Shown in pieces: positions 1 through 9,221 of a stretch of 64,000 nucleotides of DNA. This DNA is from Collinsella sp. zg1085 (GTDB lineage Bacteria > Actinomycetota > Coriobacteriia > Coriobacteriales > Coriobacteriaceae). Under the pieces are notes generated by a model. It saw nothing but the letters and a program-made list of their open reading frames with translations. It did not search any database and was not told the origin of the DNA. Both the position numbers and the translations under genes were made by a program. The first letter of the stretch is position 1; each line of letters starts with the position of its first letter. Where the stretch lies: NCBI RefSeq assembly GCF_018889955.1, contig NZ_CP076545.1, forward strand, positions 1,612,001 through 1,676,000, in the 5' to 3' direction.

Positions 1-145
1 CCTCACCTTTTGTTGGAATTTCATCGGGCAAAATGTAATCAAAGGCCGAAATTCGATCGGTTGCAACCATAAGCAGGGCATCACCTGCATCATAGATGTC
101 GCGAACCTTTCCATGAGAGTCAGGGCGACGTTCCATTGTTTCCAC
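1..145 (-). CDS. purC: SAICAR synthase, N-terminus (partial)
   Basis: This is the first ~45 codons of phosphoribosylaminoimidazole-succinocarboxamide synthase, which joins CAIR and aspartate in purine synthesis. The translated start contains HGKVRDIYD and ATDRISAFD, the nucleotide- and substrate-binding hallmarks at the N-terminus of this family. The gene runs off the left edge, so its C-terminus is not visible. Two starts are possible: a GTG whose first base is 145, nine bases after a GAGGAG ribosome site, or an ATG at 136. I prefer the GTG because of its spacing. The frame has a stop about 50 bases upstream. purB lies 4 kb away on the same strand, so two purine genes are nearby but are separated by a two-component system. 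Confidence 0.9.
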   Translation of the reverse strand, partial: METMERRPDSHGKVRDIYDAGDALLMVATDRISAFDYILPDEIPTKGE

Positions 146-308
146 CGAAACCAGCTCCTCGGGTCGTAGCGGTATCCGTATCGCATATATTCTTACGGCT
201 CATACGTTCTCTATTGTAGTGGAGTTATGGGTATCTCTCTGCCTGTTTTTCGCATCACAGCAACAAGTATAGAAACCAAACGCACAAATAAAATCGAACA
301 CACGAGCG

Positions 309-1901
309 CTATGCATCTTGATGGGTATCCTGCTCACGTGGCAGATGAATGGTGAACGTTGAACCTTTTCCAAGTTCAGAATCAACCGCAATATAACCGT
401 GATGGCGCTCAATAATTTGCTTGGTTACCGCAAGACCCACACCAAGCCCGCCTGCTATGCGTGCCCGACTTGCGTCAGCTCGCCAGAAACGCCCAAAAAT
501 ACGGGAAAGGTCTTCTTTTGCAATACCAATACCGGTGTCTGATACCGCAATTTGCACCTCGCGCCGGTCAGCCAACACCGAAACAACAACCCAGCCACCC
601 TCGGGGGTGTAACGCATGGCATTACTCATAATATTGATAATTGCTTGAGTAACCATATCGGCATCAATTTCAAAACTAGCATGCTTACCTTGGGTTTCAT
701 CTGCAAAACGCAAGTGAATATTGCGCTGTCGAAATAGCTGCTGCTGAGACTCAACCACACTGCGAATAAACCCTACCGCATCGACCGGCTTAACATTGAT
801 AGGTGCACTTTTAAGCTCATTTCGCGAGAGGTCAAGCATTTGCTGCACAAGACGAGACATTCGACGTGTCTCGGCAGCCACTGTTTCAAGATGCTCGTAG
901 TCAGTAGGATAAACGCCATCTTGCATAGCCTCAACTGTTGCCAGCATGGCCATCAAAGGCGTGCGAAGCTCATGAGCAACATCAGAGGTAAGGCGGCGCT
1001 CGTGCTTAAGGTCTTTTTCAAGCGAAACGGCCATCTCGTCAAAGGTTTCACCCAAGCGATCCATTTCATCGTCGCCCCGCATACCGGTACGCGCGGTTAG
1101 GTCGCCATCGCGAATCTGCTTGGCAGTGCCCGCAATGCGCTGAATAGGGTCGGTAAGCCTCCGCGATACCAGCAAGCCTATAACCAGAGAAATTGCAACA
1201 GCAACCAAGGCTGCCATAGCCATGGCATTAAAGGTTTTTTCTCGAAATGCAGAGTCTGCCTTTGTGAGCAAGGCATCGCTTCCCAACACCCACATGCGCA
1301 AGGTGCCAATGGTTGTGCCATCGCTTGCCACAATAGCTTGAGAAATAGCACCCTCGGTATCTGTTGGGGCTTTTGATACTAAGCCGTGATTTGCCAGAGA
1401 AGCGTCGCGCGAGGGCACAAACGACTCAGGTGTTGTGCTCGCACCTGACGACACCGCATCCTGTGACTCTTCTCGTTTTATTTCTGCAGCTATGGCCGCT
1501 GCAGGCCACGTGTCGTCATATAACACGGTGCCATCAACATCGAGCACCTGCATGCCAATGTCCTCAGAAATAATGCCTGAGGTAGCCATGTCATCAAGCG
1601 CCTTAGTAGACCACTTGCCCGCCTGTTCATAATCATTGACAAGCTTTTTTGACGTGAGGCGCACAATTTCTTCTACGTTTGCGCGGGTATATTCAGAGAA
1701 AACGCCGCCCCATACCACCGTAACCACCAGCACGGTAATGAGCACGGTCATAAACGAAGTCAGTGCAAAAGAAGCTGCCATTCGCGCAGCGTAGCTTCCA
1801 CCTCGTCGAGAATCAGAACGAGGCGTGTTCCACGTAGCACGGGAACTCGCCTCGGAATCTTTTTTGCGCTGTTGGCCAAAGGCAAACTGAGCGGGAAGCA
1901 T
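309..1901 (-). CDS. Two-component sensor histidine kinase (HAMP)
   Basis: This 530-residue membrane sensor kinase has a classical layout. It has a cytoplasmic N-tail, a first membrane helix at about 41-66, an extracellular sensor region of about 155 residues, a second helix at about 225-247, a HAMP linker (about 248-300), a HisKA domain with the phospho-acceptor in SDVAHELRTP (His310), and a HATPase_c domain with N, G1 (DTGIGI) and G2 (GLGVGLAV) boxes. Its ATG overlaps the stop of the upstream response regulator by one base (TAATG), so the two are translationally coupled. The extracellular ligand cannot be told from sequence. It resembles BaeS/PhoR-type kinases that respond to envelope conditions. 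Low-complexity Ser/Thr/Glu stretches around residues 145-190 lie in the outer domain. Confidence 0.9.
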   Translation of the reverse strand: MLPAQFAFGQQRKKDSEASSRATWNTPRSDSRRGGSYAARMAASFALTSFMTVLITVLVVTVVWGGVFSEYTRANVEEIVRLTSKKLVNDYEQAGKWSTKALDDMATSGIISEDIGMQVLDVDGTVLYDDTWPAAAIAAEIKREESQDAVSSGASTTPESFVPSRDASLANHGLVSKAPTDTEGAISQAIVASDGTTIGTLRMWVLGSDALLTKADSAFREKTFNAMAMAALVAVAISLVIGLLVSRRLTDPIQRIAGTAKQIRDGDLTARTGMRGDDEMDRLGETFDEMAVSLEKDLKHERRLTSDVAHELRTPLMAMLATVEAMQDGVYPTDYEHLETVAAETRRMSRLVQQMLDLSRNELKSAPINVKPVDAVGFIRSVVESQQQLFRQRNIHLRFADETQGKHASFEIDADMVTQAIINIMSNAMRYTPEGGWVVVSVLADRREVQIAVSDTGIGIAKEDLSRIFGRFWRADASRARIAGGLGVGLAVTKQIIERHHGYIAVDSELGKGSTFTIHLPREQDTHQDA

Positions 1902-2632
1902 TACTCAGCGCTGGCCGATGCAGACTCAGCGGACTTTGCAGGGGCCTCAAAGCGATAGCCAACACCATGAACGGTATAGAGCCATTTGGGATGCTTGGGG
2001 TCATCACCCAGCTTGGCGCGAAGGTTCTTAACATGGCTATCGATGGTGCGCTCATAGCCCTCAAAATCATACCCAAGAACCTTCTCAACCAGCTCCATGC
2101 GGTTATACACACGACCTGGGTGGCGAGCGAGCGTGGTCAGCAGCTTGAACTCAGAAGCTGTAAGGTCAACCTCTTTGCCCTGAACCAAAATCTTATGACC
2201 TGAAATATCGATGACCAAGTCACCAAAATCAAGCACAACAACCTGAGGTTCATCGGCAACATGCGTACGACGGAACAGAGCGCGAATACGAGCAATAAGC
2301 TCACGCGGCGAGAACGGCTTGATGATGTAATCGTCGGCGCCCAACTCAAGGCCAATAATACGGTCTTCAACCTCGCCTTTTGCCGTCAACATAATAATGG
2401 GCACATCAGAGGTATCACGAATTGCGCGACAGACGCGCTCACCTGAAAGTTTAGGCAACATCAAGTCAAGAATAACAAGATCAAACTGGTGCTTCTCAAA
2501 CTCTTCGACAGCCGATTGACCGTCTCCCACACCAACATACCAATAACCTTCACGTTCAAGATATGCCGCTACTGCGTCGCGAATAGACTTCTCGTCTTCA
2601 ACGAGTAAAATCTTGCGTGCTTCCGAAGCCAT
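1901..2632 (-). CDS. OmpR/PhoB-family response regulator
   Basis: A 243-residue DNA-binding regulator with an N-terminal receiver domain (acidic pocket EDE at 12-14, phospho-acceptor Asp56 in LVILDLMLP, Lys106 in IKPF) and a C-terminal winged helix (about 130-230) ending in the typical YTVHGVGYRFE. It is the partner of the kinase directly downstream, with overlapping stop and start codons. A strong GAGGAGG ribosome site precedes the ATG. The C-terminal tail is alanine/serine rich and probably disordered. A TACAAT -10-like hexamer lies in the leader, but I see no convincing -35. The target genes are unknown. The upstream Tat protein on the same strand is a candidate co-expressed gene. Confidence 0.92.
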   Translation of the reverse strand: MASEARKILLVEDEKSIRDAVAAYLEREGYWYVGVGDGQSAVEEFEKHQFDLVILDLMLPKLSGERVCRAIRDTSDVPIIMLTAKGEVEDRIIGLELGADDYIIKPFSPRELIARIRALFRRTHVADEPQVVVLDFGDLVIDISGHKILVQGKEVDLTASEFKLLTTLARHPGRVYNRMELVEKVLGYDFEGYERTIDSHVKNLRAKLGDDPKHPKWLYTVHGVGYRFEAPAKSAESASASAE

Positions 2633-2813
2633 AAGCTGGGCCTCCTCACCAAAGTGGTCCTAGGTTTCTCTATTGTATCCTAGATAACTGTTTGAGTTCT
2701 ACCCCGCAATCTATGTGTACAAACGATAGCTTGTTGCATTATCACAATCTGTTAAGAAAATCTCAGGTTTTTGATGATGAAACTGTTATGAATGAGGCGC
2801 TTGCAAACGCACC

Positions 2814-4037
2814 TTATAGCGCAAACTGACGCACTCTCACGTGTGAGGGAATACCCTTCTCATTGCGAATAGTGGCAAATACCAGCGGTAATGCTTCTTC
2901 TCCCTCGCTTGCGGGAAAATCTCCCATATGTAGCGAGCGGTCAGCCGAACTCAAGCCCTGTAATTTTTGAGCGTCCAAATCAAGCGCATAATGGGCAGCT
3001 TGCGTTTTAATCATCACGTGTGCGCCATTAAAACAAGCTTGCGCTACCGGCTCACGACCAAAATAAACATACGGGCCACCCTCGCGACCGATATAGGTAC
3101 CCATCTTGCCAAGGCTTCCGCCTGAGTCATAGCTTGCCTCAATTGAAAAAATAAACTGTTTACCAGTATAAATTGCATCAAAAGGCCGAATAGATGCCGG
3201 CAATACCAATTGGTCAACACGCTTAGGGGTAGCACCTGAAATATCGAGCGCACTCAAGCCATAATAGGTGCCTTCATCAACGCGCACACGCGGCACGATG
3301 GTTAGAAGCCCCGCCGCAACACGCGGCCCAGTTGCAAAGCGCCCTCGTGACTCCCAAATTGCCCTTCCTTCACTCGCTCCAACACTCCAGACGTAGCACG
3401 TTGATGTCTCAGTACGTTTTGAGCCGGTTGCAAGCGGCATTTTCTGCCATATAACCTGTTGATTTGAACAGGTAAAACGAGGTGGCTCCCAGTCACTATC
3501 TCCTGTATCAAGCACCACAGGAGTGCCCGTAAGCTCACCGCTTGAAAAGCCTTGACCTAACAAGACCCACGAACGCTTGATATAGTCGATTTCTATCCAG
3601 GCAAATACCGCCTCAGAGCAACGCAGGTCATAGAACGAATAACCGCGCCCTTGCGTTGGGTCTTCGAGCAGGGTTACAAGATTGCCGCTTGAAACGCTCA
3701 AAACACCCAAGGTATTAGGGTGTGTTGCTGATTCAGGCGCAAGCAGAGCAGCTGCAAAGGTACCGCCCGTATGGAACAGCACTGTTCCTAAATCAATATC
3801 CCAGCTATTGGCTACCGAAACACCAATATCAGCTGACTCAAACTCCTCCAGTGCATCTATTATTTTTGATGCATCAGTTACAACTTCAGGGGCGCTATCC
3901 TCTTCTTTTTGCTCTTCCTCAGAGCAAGACGTGAGCGTAATAGCAGCAAGTGCCGCTGTTGAAGCCAGCGCACCTGCCGCAAAACCGCGTCGAGAAATTC
4001 CCTTGCGAGATGTCTGCAACCAATCAACTAGTCCCAT
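2814..4037 (-). CDS. Tat-exported putative lipoprotein, beta-propeller-like
   Basis: A 407-residue exported protein. The N-terminus carries a twin-arginine motif (SRRGFAAG) followed by a hydrophobic stretch and a lipobox-like LTSC, so it is probably exported folded through Tat and lipidated at the cysteine. After an acidic linker (EEEQKEEDSAPE) there is a domain of recurring 40-50-residue segments with W and G patterns, suggestive of a WD40/PQQ-like propeller, but I recognise no family. The gene starts 15 bases after purB stops on the same strand and lies 181 bases upstream of the two-component pair, so it may be co-transcribed with either. Function unknown. Confidence 0.72.
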   Translation of the reverse strand: MGLVDWLQTSRKGISRRGFAAGALASTAALAAITLTSCSEEEQKEEDSAPEVVTDASKIIDALEEFESADIGVSVANSWDIDLGTVLFHTGGTFAAALLAPESATHPNTLGVLSVSSGNLVTLLEDPTQGRGYSFYDLRCSEAVFAWIEIDYIKRSWVLLGQGFSSGELTGTPVVLDTGDSDWEPPRFTCSNQQVIWQKMPLATGSKRTETSTCYVWSVGASEGRAIWESRGRFATGPRVAAGLLTIVPRVRVDEGTYYGLSALDISGATPKRVDQLVLPASIRPFDAIYTGKQFIFSIEASYDSGGSLGKMGTYIGREGGPYVYFGREPVAQACFNGAHVMIKTQAAHYALDLDAQKLQGLSSADRSLHMGDFPASEGEEALPLVFATIRNEKGIPSHVRVRQFAL

Positions 4038-4052
4038 GTACGTGCCTATCTG

Positions 4053-5396
4053 CTAAAAACTCAGCTGCTCGAGGCGCGCAAAGACGGTATCAATACGAGT
4101 AAGGAAATCCCATGGGTCAAAAATTGTATCGAGCTGCTCACTACTGAGGGGGCAGTCCTCGTCTGCCAGAAGCATTTCTTTGAGTGAGGGACCTGCCACC
4201 GCACGGTGAACATCGTCCCACACTTTCATAGAATTGCGCTGTACGATTTTGTACGCATCTTCGCGCGTAATACCGGTATCTACCAGCGCGAGTAGCACTT
4301 TTGACGAAAAAATAAGCCCGCGCGTCATCTCGAGATTTGCCTTCATGCGCTCGGGATATAGCATCAGCCCATCGATTACGCGATTCAGACATGCAAACAT
4401 ATGGTCAAGGGCAATAAAACTGTCCGCTAATGCCACGCGCTCAGCCGAACTGTGAGAAATATCGCGCTCGTGCCAAAGTGCCACATTGTCAAAGGCTACC
4501 TGGGCATTTGCTTTTACTACGCGCGCAAGCCCGCAAACTTTTTCCATGGTTATGGGATTGCGTTTATGGGGCATGGCTGACGAACCTTTTTGTCCCTTTT
4601 TGAAGGGCTCTTCCGCTTCAAGCGTATCGGTCTTTTGCAGATTGCGCACCTCGGTAGCAATGCGTTCAAGCGTTGCCGCGCACGTTGCAAGCACACCTGC
4701 AAGATAAGCATGATGGTCGCGGCTAATTACCTGCGTAGATAGTGGGTCATGAACAAGCCCTAGGTGCTTGCAAACATATGCTTCAACAAAGGGGTCAATA
4801 GAGCTGTACGTTCCCACAGCACCAGAAATTGCACCTACGGCAACGTTTGCACGCGCATCTTGTAGGCGTTCAAGGTTACGCTTGAGCTCCCAAGCCCAGC
4901 TACCAAACTTCATGCCAAAGGTCATAGGCTCCGCATGAATACCGTGCGTTCGACCCACGCACAGGGTATTGCGCTCCTCATAAGCGCGGCGCAGGCAGAT
5001 TTCGCCGAGCTTTTTACAATCGTCAATGATAATGTCGGTGGCCTGTGTTAGCTGATAGCAAAGTGCTGTATCTCCTAAGTCAGAGCTGGTCATGCCGTAA
5101 TGAACCCAACGGCTCGGCTTGGGAGAGCCTTCGGGAACCTCAGCATCGATATAGGAGCCCATGTTGGTAAGGAATGCAATAACATCGTGGTTGGTAACCG
5201 CCTCAATCTCATCAACTTCTGCACGATTAAAAGCCGCGTGCCTACGAATCCAAGCAGCTTCTTCTTGTGTGATGCCACTTTGCCCCAGTTCGGCTTGAGC
5301 CTCACAGGCAAGTACCTCAATCTCTTGCCAAATGGCATACTTGTTTTCAAGCGAGAAAATATGTCCCATTTCCTGGCGAGTATAACGGTCAATCAT
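4053..5396 (-). CDS. purB: Adenylosuccinate lyase
   Basis: A 447-residue member of the fumarase/aspartase superfamily. It cleaves SAICAR to AICAR and adenylosuccinate to AMP, so it acts twice in purine synthesis. The family signature GSSAMPHKRNP is at 271-281 (flexible catalytic loop with the Ser base), TSSDLGDT at about 103-110, and RTHGIHAEP around 149-157 supplies the catalytic His. Length is typical of the short bacterial form. The ATG follows GGAGGAAACCCC, a clear ribosome site. It precedes the Tat lipoprotein by 15 bases. Confidence 0.95.
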   Translation of the reverse strand: MIDRYTRQEMGHIFSLENKYAIWQEIEVLACEAQAELGQSGITQEEAAWIRRHAAFNRAEVDEIEAVTNHDVIAFLTNMGSYIDAEVPEGSPKPSRWVHYGMTSSDLGDTALCYQLTQATDIIIDDCKKLGEICLRRAYEERNTLCVGRTHGIHAEPMTFGMKFGSWAWELKRNLERLQDARANVAVGAISGAVGTYSSIDPFVEAYVCKHLGLVHDPLSTQVISRDHHAYLAGVLATCAATLERIATEVRNLQKTDTLEAEEPFKKGQKGSSAMPHKRNPITMEKVCGLARVVKANAQVAFDNVALWHERDISHSSAERVALADSFIALDHMFACLNRVIDGLMLYPERMKANLEMTRGLIFSSKVLLALVDTGITREDAYKIVQRNSMKVWDDVHRAVAGPSLKEMLLADEDCPLSSEQLDTIFDPWDFLTRIDTVFARLEQLSF

Positions 5397-5738
5397 GGGG
5401 TTTCCTCCAAAGTCGGGCTGGTGACAAGCAAGGTATAAAGCGCACAGAGGCAGGCCGCGAAGCTATTATCTCTTAGGCTGTAGCTGAACTGCGCGTGTCC
5501 ATTGTACATGCGTGCGCGAGGTGAGCAAAACGGTAAGCAAGCCATTCTCCTAACATGCTTTTTTAGCAACTCCTTCAACAATTTAACTTGTCATCTCACC
5601 CACAGCCGAGGCACGCAAAGCAAATAAGAACCATTTTAGTTGCTGGCAAAGCCGACCTGTTATTTGCTAGCCAATCGTCTTTTGCCGCTGTTCCATGTAA
5701 GACCTCTTAGGACTACTCTTAACTGCTCTTAACTACTC
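5397..5738. other. Intergenic stretch with a 10-bp tandem repeat
   Basis: No credible gene is seen in these 342 bases between purB and the AlbA_2-type gene. They should hold the purB promoter on the minus strand. At 5712-5744, overlapping the end of the AlbA_2 gene, a 10-bp unit (AACTNCTCTT) is repeated in tandem about three times. Confidence 0.5.
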
Positions 5739-7265
5739 TTAACTGAGCAGCTTTTTTGATATTTCGTAATACTGAGAAGGATCGGTTTTATTTCTTCCTC
5801 GCCAAGTCAAGACCTCTATATCAGCCAAATGCTTTAGAGTACGATTGGCTGTGAGCTTTGATATACCGGCATCTTCAGACAGCATAGCCGTGGTAACACG
5901 GCCTTGTTCGATTGCTAACTGAAAAGCTATACACTCGTTATCACTCAATTGCACATCTGAATCCGAGAGCAACGCCGACATGTCACCGTGCGTCAAAAGG
6001 TTCAAATTCGTACTCTCAGCGTGCGCGAAGCTGTTGGGATCTTTGTCTACTTCCAGCGGCAGGAAAATACTCGACCGCTCAGGGTTCACTTGTTCACTAA
6101 GCATCGGTTTTCTGTAACCTACGGAAGTCCATTTCTTCACCATGTCGGGGATACCGCCTCCGGCACGCTCGCCGATGCTGATGAGCGTAAACATCTTCAT
6201 CATCATCTCGATGCGAGGATCGGAATTGCCGCCAACATAAGCATTCTCCAGACCGACACGGAAGCCGCCAGGGTTGGAGAAATGCAGGCCGTCCTCCTTC
6301 CATAGGAAGACGACGCCGCGCCGCTCACTGTAGTCTGCGTTTGTTAGACAGTTCGCAATGGCCTCGCGCAAGGCATCGTGTGCCTCCGTCTCGTCGATGC
6401 GCTCACTGTTCCTATCGAGTTTGAAAGGCACGTTGATAGCCTGCTTCATGTTGTTGAAAACGCGCTTGTAGAAGTCAAATACGTTACCTGACCAGCTATC
6501 ATCCTGCGAAGTAATCCGACCCTGCCATCTCTCGTCCGCGCCAAATTCCTGACGGTAATCTAGGAAGTAGTGCGGGAACTCCGCCATGATGCGCCATTCT
6601 TCACCGAACATGAGCAAGCCTGCACTCGTCGGATGAACCTTCCCATTGTCACCGACTTTCGCAGCACCTATCCGACAAAGAAACTCCTCGTTAGGTAGGT
6701 CAGCCCATGCATGAGAACTGTGATGTAGTTCGTAGCTTCTACGATACGAACCGATGGTCTCTGCAGACAAGTCATCTACGGTTAGATTCTCATGTACACG
6801 GGTGTCAACCGATTCGTCCGAGGCATCACGATACATCGCTTGGATCTCATTTTGAGCACAGCGATAGTCGCCCTTGTGGTCACGCCTGTACGTGCCCGTG
6901 ATGGGGTTTCCGTTCACATAGACAGGCCTCATACGTCTATCTGCACGCGACACCTCTATAACAATCAGCTCTTTGTCGTCAACGCTTTCAATGCGGGTAT
7001 TCCTGTCTGATATAACGCAGCACGACAGCTTATCAATATTATGGGCGGTGTTCCAGAAGTCATCGAGCATCTTATCAGCATCGTCAAGCCCTGCTACTTC
7101 CAAGGTACCGTCCCTGCGCTCTTTCGCTCCAAGCACGATAACTCCGCCCTCTGTGTTGGCGAAAGCCGAAATCGTCTCCCAGATGCTCTTCGGCAGACCA
7201 CCTTGTGCGGCTTTAGCCTCGAGGCGGTTGTTCTCCTTATAGGTTTCAAGCCTGGCTAGATCCAT
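5739..7265 (-). CDS. AlbA_2 (Schlafen-like) ATP-binding regulator
   Basis: A 508-residue protein of the family often annotated as ATP-binding or helix-turn-helix transcriptional regulator. The N-terminus (about 1-115) fits the AlbA_2/Schlafen-AAA_4 fold: ENNRLEAKAA, then ISAFANTEGGVIVLG. The middle part (about 305-400) contains a GHKL-type HATPase_c_4 region (EAIANCLTNADY, then FSNPGGFRVG). The last ~70 residues look like a winged helix (TTAMLSEDAGISKLTANRTL). Such proteins occur in defence and regulatory settings, but no substrate is established here. It starts with an ATG at 7265, with an integrase remnant and tRNA-Gly just upstream, so it may have arrived on a mobile element (inference). 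A second protein of the same broad family is at 33447-34697. Confidence 0.8.
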   Translation of the reverse strand: MDLARLETYKENNRLEAKAAQGGLPKSIWETISAFANTEGGVIVLGAKERRDGTLEVAGLDDADKMLDDFWNTAHNIDKLSCCVISDRNTRIESVDDKELIVIEVSRADRRMRPVYVNGNPITGTYRRDHKGDYRCAQNEIQAMYRDASDESVDTRVHENLTVDDLSAETIGSYRRSYELHHSSHAWADLPNEEFLCRIGAAKVGDNGKVHPTSAGLLMFGEEWRIMAEFPHYFLDYRQEFGADERWQGRITSQDDSWSGNVFDFYKRVFNNMKQAINVPFKLDRNSERIDETEAHDALREAIANCLTNADYSERRGVVFLWKEDGLHFSNPGGFRVGLENAYVGGNSDPRIEMMMKMFTLISIGERAGGGIPDMVKKWTSVGYRKPMLSEQVNPERSSIFLPLEVDKDPNSFAHAESTNLNLLTHGDMSALLSDSDVQLSDNECIAFQLAIEQGRVTTAMLSEDAGISKLTANRTLKHLADIEVLTWRGRNKTDPSQYYEISKKLLS

Positions 7266-7479
7266 GTAGCGACCTTTCTAGTTCTCGCTATTTTACCGCC
7301 CAGCACATCGTCCTGGTACCCTGCACTCCCGTTTGCATGACATCCTCGCATAGGCGGTTCGAGCCTGTTGTTTTGGTTCGGCTGCCTAGTAGTGTTCTCA
7401 CTCCAGTAGCTTTATGCTCCTGCATGCTCAGCTTGGTGACAAGCGGCGACACACAGGCCGTGAGAGAAGACATAGGAAT

Positions 7480-7626
7480 CGGGTGACTTATGTGCTTTGG
7501 TATACATGTGCCACACTAAACCTAGCTAACGATGAGAACATCAAGGCCGTTTTGGGTCTCATGAGACATGTAAGTCCATCTTACGCTCTTGAGTTTAGGT
7601 GGGTTATGCACTTAAAACAGGATTAG
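7480..7626 (+). pseudogene. Tyrosine recombinase C-terminal remnant
   Basis: The plus-strand frame here reads LWYTCATLNLANDENIKAV followed by LGLMRHVSPSYALEF. This matches the end of phage/island integrases, which read LRHTCATL.L..G..IK.V..L(M/L)(G/R)HSS...T...Y.H. The catalytic box II Arg (LRHT) is replaced by Trp and the following His by Tyr, and the final Tyr nucleophile position is not recognisable, so the fragment is inactive. Nothing upstream of 7480 resembles the rest of an integrase. It lies 110 bases before tRNA-Gly, a common integration target. The call rests on motif recognition only. Confidence 0.5.
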
Positions 7627-7718
7627 GAATGGGGGGGTGAAGCGCTTGAACATACTGCACGCCGCAATCCAGTAGTGTGATTTTGCCGATTTGGGTTTTT
7701 GCGCTTATCTAAGTGGCG

Positions 7719-7724
7719 TATAAT
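7719..7724 (+). promoter_or_regulatory. -10 box of tRNA-Gly
   Basis: A perfect TATAAT lies 12 bases before the mature 5' end of tRNA-Gly. No good -35 hexamer is visible at the usual distance. Confidence 0.55.
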
Positions 7725-7736
7725 TCGACAACATAA

Positions 7737-7811
7737 GCGGGTGTCGCCAAGTGGTAAGGCACGAGCTTCCCAAGCTCGCATCCGCGGGTTCGAGTCCCGT
7801 CACCCGCTCCA
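7737..7811 (+). tRNA. tRNA-Gly (anticodon CCC)
   Basis: A complete cloverleaf can be folded by eye. The acceptor GCGGGTG pairs with CACCCGC, the D-stem GCC with GGC, the anticodon stem CGAGC with GCTCG around the loop TTCCCAA (anticodon CCC), and the T-arm GCGGG TTCGAGT CCCGT closes with one G-T pair. The discriminator is T and CCA is encoded. It decodes GGG. Confidence 0.95.
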
Positions 7812-7933
7812 CTAGCCTTAACTTTGATACAGCTATAATTCAATAGTGTGCGTGTCGTTGCGTACTGAAAATGGTTAATGATTACTAGGCTCATGTTTTG
7901 CAGTGGTAAACGCACTATAGTAACCTAGTAGAG

Positions 7934-7960
7934 AAATTTGGGAATTGCGTTCCCAAATTT
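7934..7960. promoter_or_regulatory. Perfect 27-bp palindrome, putative operator
   Basis: AAATTTGGGAA and TTCCCAAATTT form perfect 11-bp arms around a 5-base loop (TTGCG). The right arm overlaps a TTGACC -35-like hexamer at 7959-7964. With a 17-base spacer this pairs with AATACT at 7982-7987, just ahead of the ATPase gene. The position suggests a repressor site controlling that gene; it could also act as a hairpin in RNA. No T-run follows, so a terminator is less likely. Confidence 0.55.
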
Positions 7961-8012
7961 GACCGAATATAGGTACAATGCAATACTTACCTTCCAGCAG
8001 AAGGGACAACTC

Positions 8013-9221
8013 ATGTACATCAGGCGCGAAATCGAGCTGACCATCGACAGCATGCTCACACAGGGGAAGGTCGTTCTCGTCACCGGTGCGCGACAAGTGG
8101 GAAAGACCACGGTACTTAAAAAACATCTTGGCAACTCCTTCAACTATGTCTCAATGGAAAACCCACGTGATTACTTGCTAGCAAAGCAAGATGCGCTACT
8201 TTTCTTCGATTCACATGACCTACCGCTAATCATTGATGAAATCCAACGAGTTCCCGAGCTATTTTCCCCTGTAAAATGGATAGTTGACCAATCCAGCCAG
8301 AAAGGACGTATCGTACTTACCGGTTCTCAAACGTACCATCTAATGAAGGGCGTAAGTGAGTCCTTGGCCGGTAGAATAAGAATTATCGAAATGCCTTCCC
8401 TTAGCCTGAGAGAGTTAATTGAAATGGCGGACAGTCCACATTCCTACGTTCCAACACGAATTACCAAGCCCAAGCATGTAAAAGACCTCGACATCTGGAG
8501 TATTATCCACAGGGGTTCCATGCCTGAGCTTCAAGACAACTCCATCGATTGGAACCTTTTCTACTCGGATTACGTAGCTGCATATCTCGAACGCGATGTA
8601 CGTGACCTTATCAACGTGCAGGACGAGACAAAGTTCTATAGCTTCATGATAGCCTGTGCTGCAAGGTCAGGACAACTATTCAATGCCACTGATATTGGAA
8701 ACGCAATCGACGTAGACCATAAAACGGTCAAGGCATGGCTCTCGGTGCTTCAAGCCTCAAATATTGTGAGGATAATTCAACCGTTTTGGCCAAATGTTGA
8801 CAAACGCCTGACCAAAACGCCAAAGATTTTTTTCATGGACACAGGTCTTGTTTGTCACCTCACAAGGTGGACTACCCCCGACCAGCTCCGTAACGGGGCG
8901 GTCGCCGGTCATGTCTTTGAGACATTCGTGGTCTCTGAAGTGCTCAAGAGCTTTATGAATGCAGGTGCAAACCTTCGGGACGTATGGTTTTATCGAGACG
9001 CAAAAAAGCGCGAAATCGACCTTGTCATTCAAGAGGGTCACGTACTTCATCCCGTGGAGATTAAAACAGCAGCTACCATCACAAGCGATGCCGTCAAAAA
9101 CTTTAGCTGCCTAGAAAATCTCTCGGGTTACGAAATTGGATTTGGGCACGTAATCTGCCAGACTACCGAGCCCTATTCTGTAACGCGCGAGGTTCAGGCT
9201 GTGCCGGTGTGGGAAATCTAG
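8013..9221 (+). CDS. AAA_14 / DUF4143 P-loop ATPase
   Basis: A 402-residue ATPase of the widespread AAA_14-DUF4143 family. The Walker A motif GARQVGKTT is near residue 25, Walker B is LPLIIDEIQ, a sensor-like ILTGSQ follows, and the C-terminal DUF4143 region ends in a PD-(D/E)XK-like block (REIDLVIQEG, then HPVEIK). Its biological role is not established; members are usually solitary. I chose the ATG at 8013 because AAGGGA precedes it. The longer open frame from 7938 would begin inside the palindrome and lacks a ribosome site. It sits next to tRNA-Gly and an integrase remnant, consistent with accessory DNA. Confidence 0.85.
   Translation: MYIRREIELTIDSMLTQGKVVLVTGARQVGKTTVLKKHLGNSFNYVSMENPRDYLLAKQDALLFFDSHDLPLIIDEIQRVPELFSPVKWIVDQSSQKGRIVLTGSQTYHLMKGVSESLAGRIRIIEMPSLSLRELIEMADSPHSYVPTRITKPKHVKDLDIWSIIHRGSMPELQDNSIDWNLFYSDYVAAYLERDVRDLINVQDETKFYSFMIACAARSGQLFNATDIGNAIDVDHKTVKAWLSVLQASNIVRIIQPFWPNVDKRLTKTPKIFFMDTGLVCHLTRWTTPDQLRNGAVAGHVFETFVVSEVLKSFMNAGANLRDVWFYRDAKKREIDLVIQEGHVLHPVEIKTAATITSDAVKNFSCLENLSGYEIGFGHVICQTTEPYSVTREVQAVPVWEI

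Noticed and set aside
7938-8012. Longer N-terminus of the AAA_14 ATPase
   Set aside because: It would start inside the palindrome and promoter; the ATG at 8013 has a ribosome site and begins at the usual family start.
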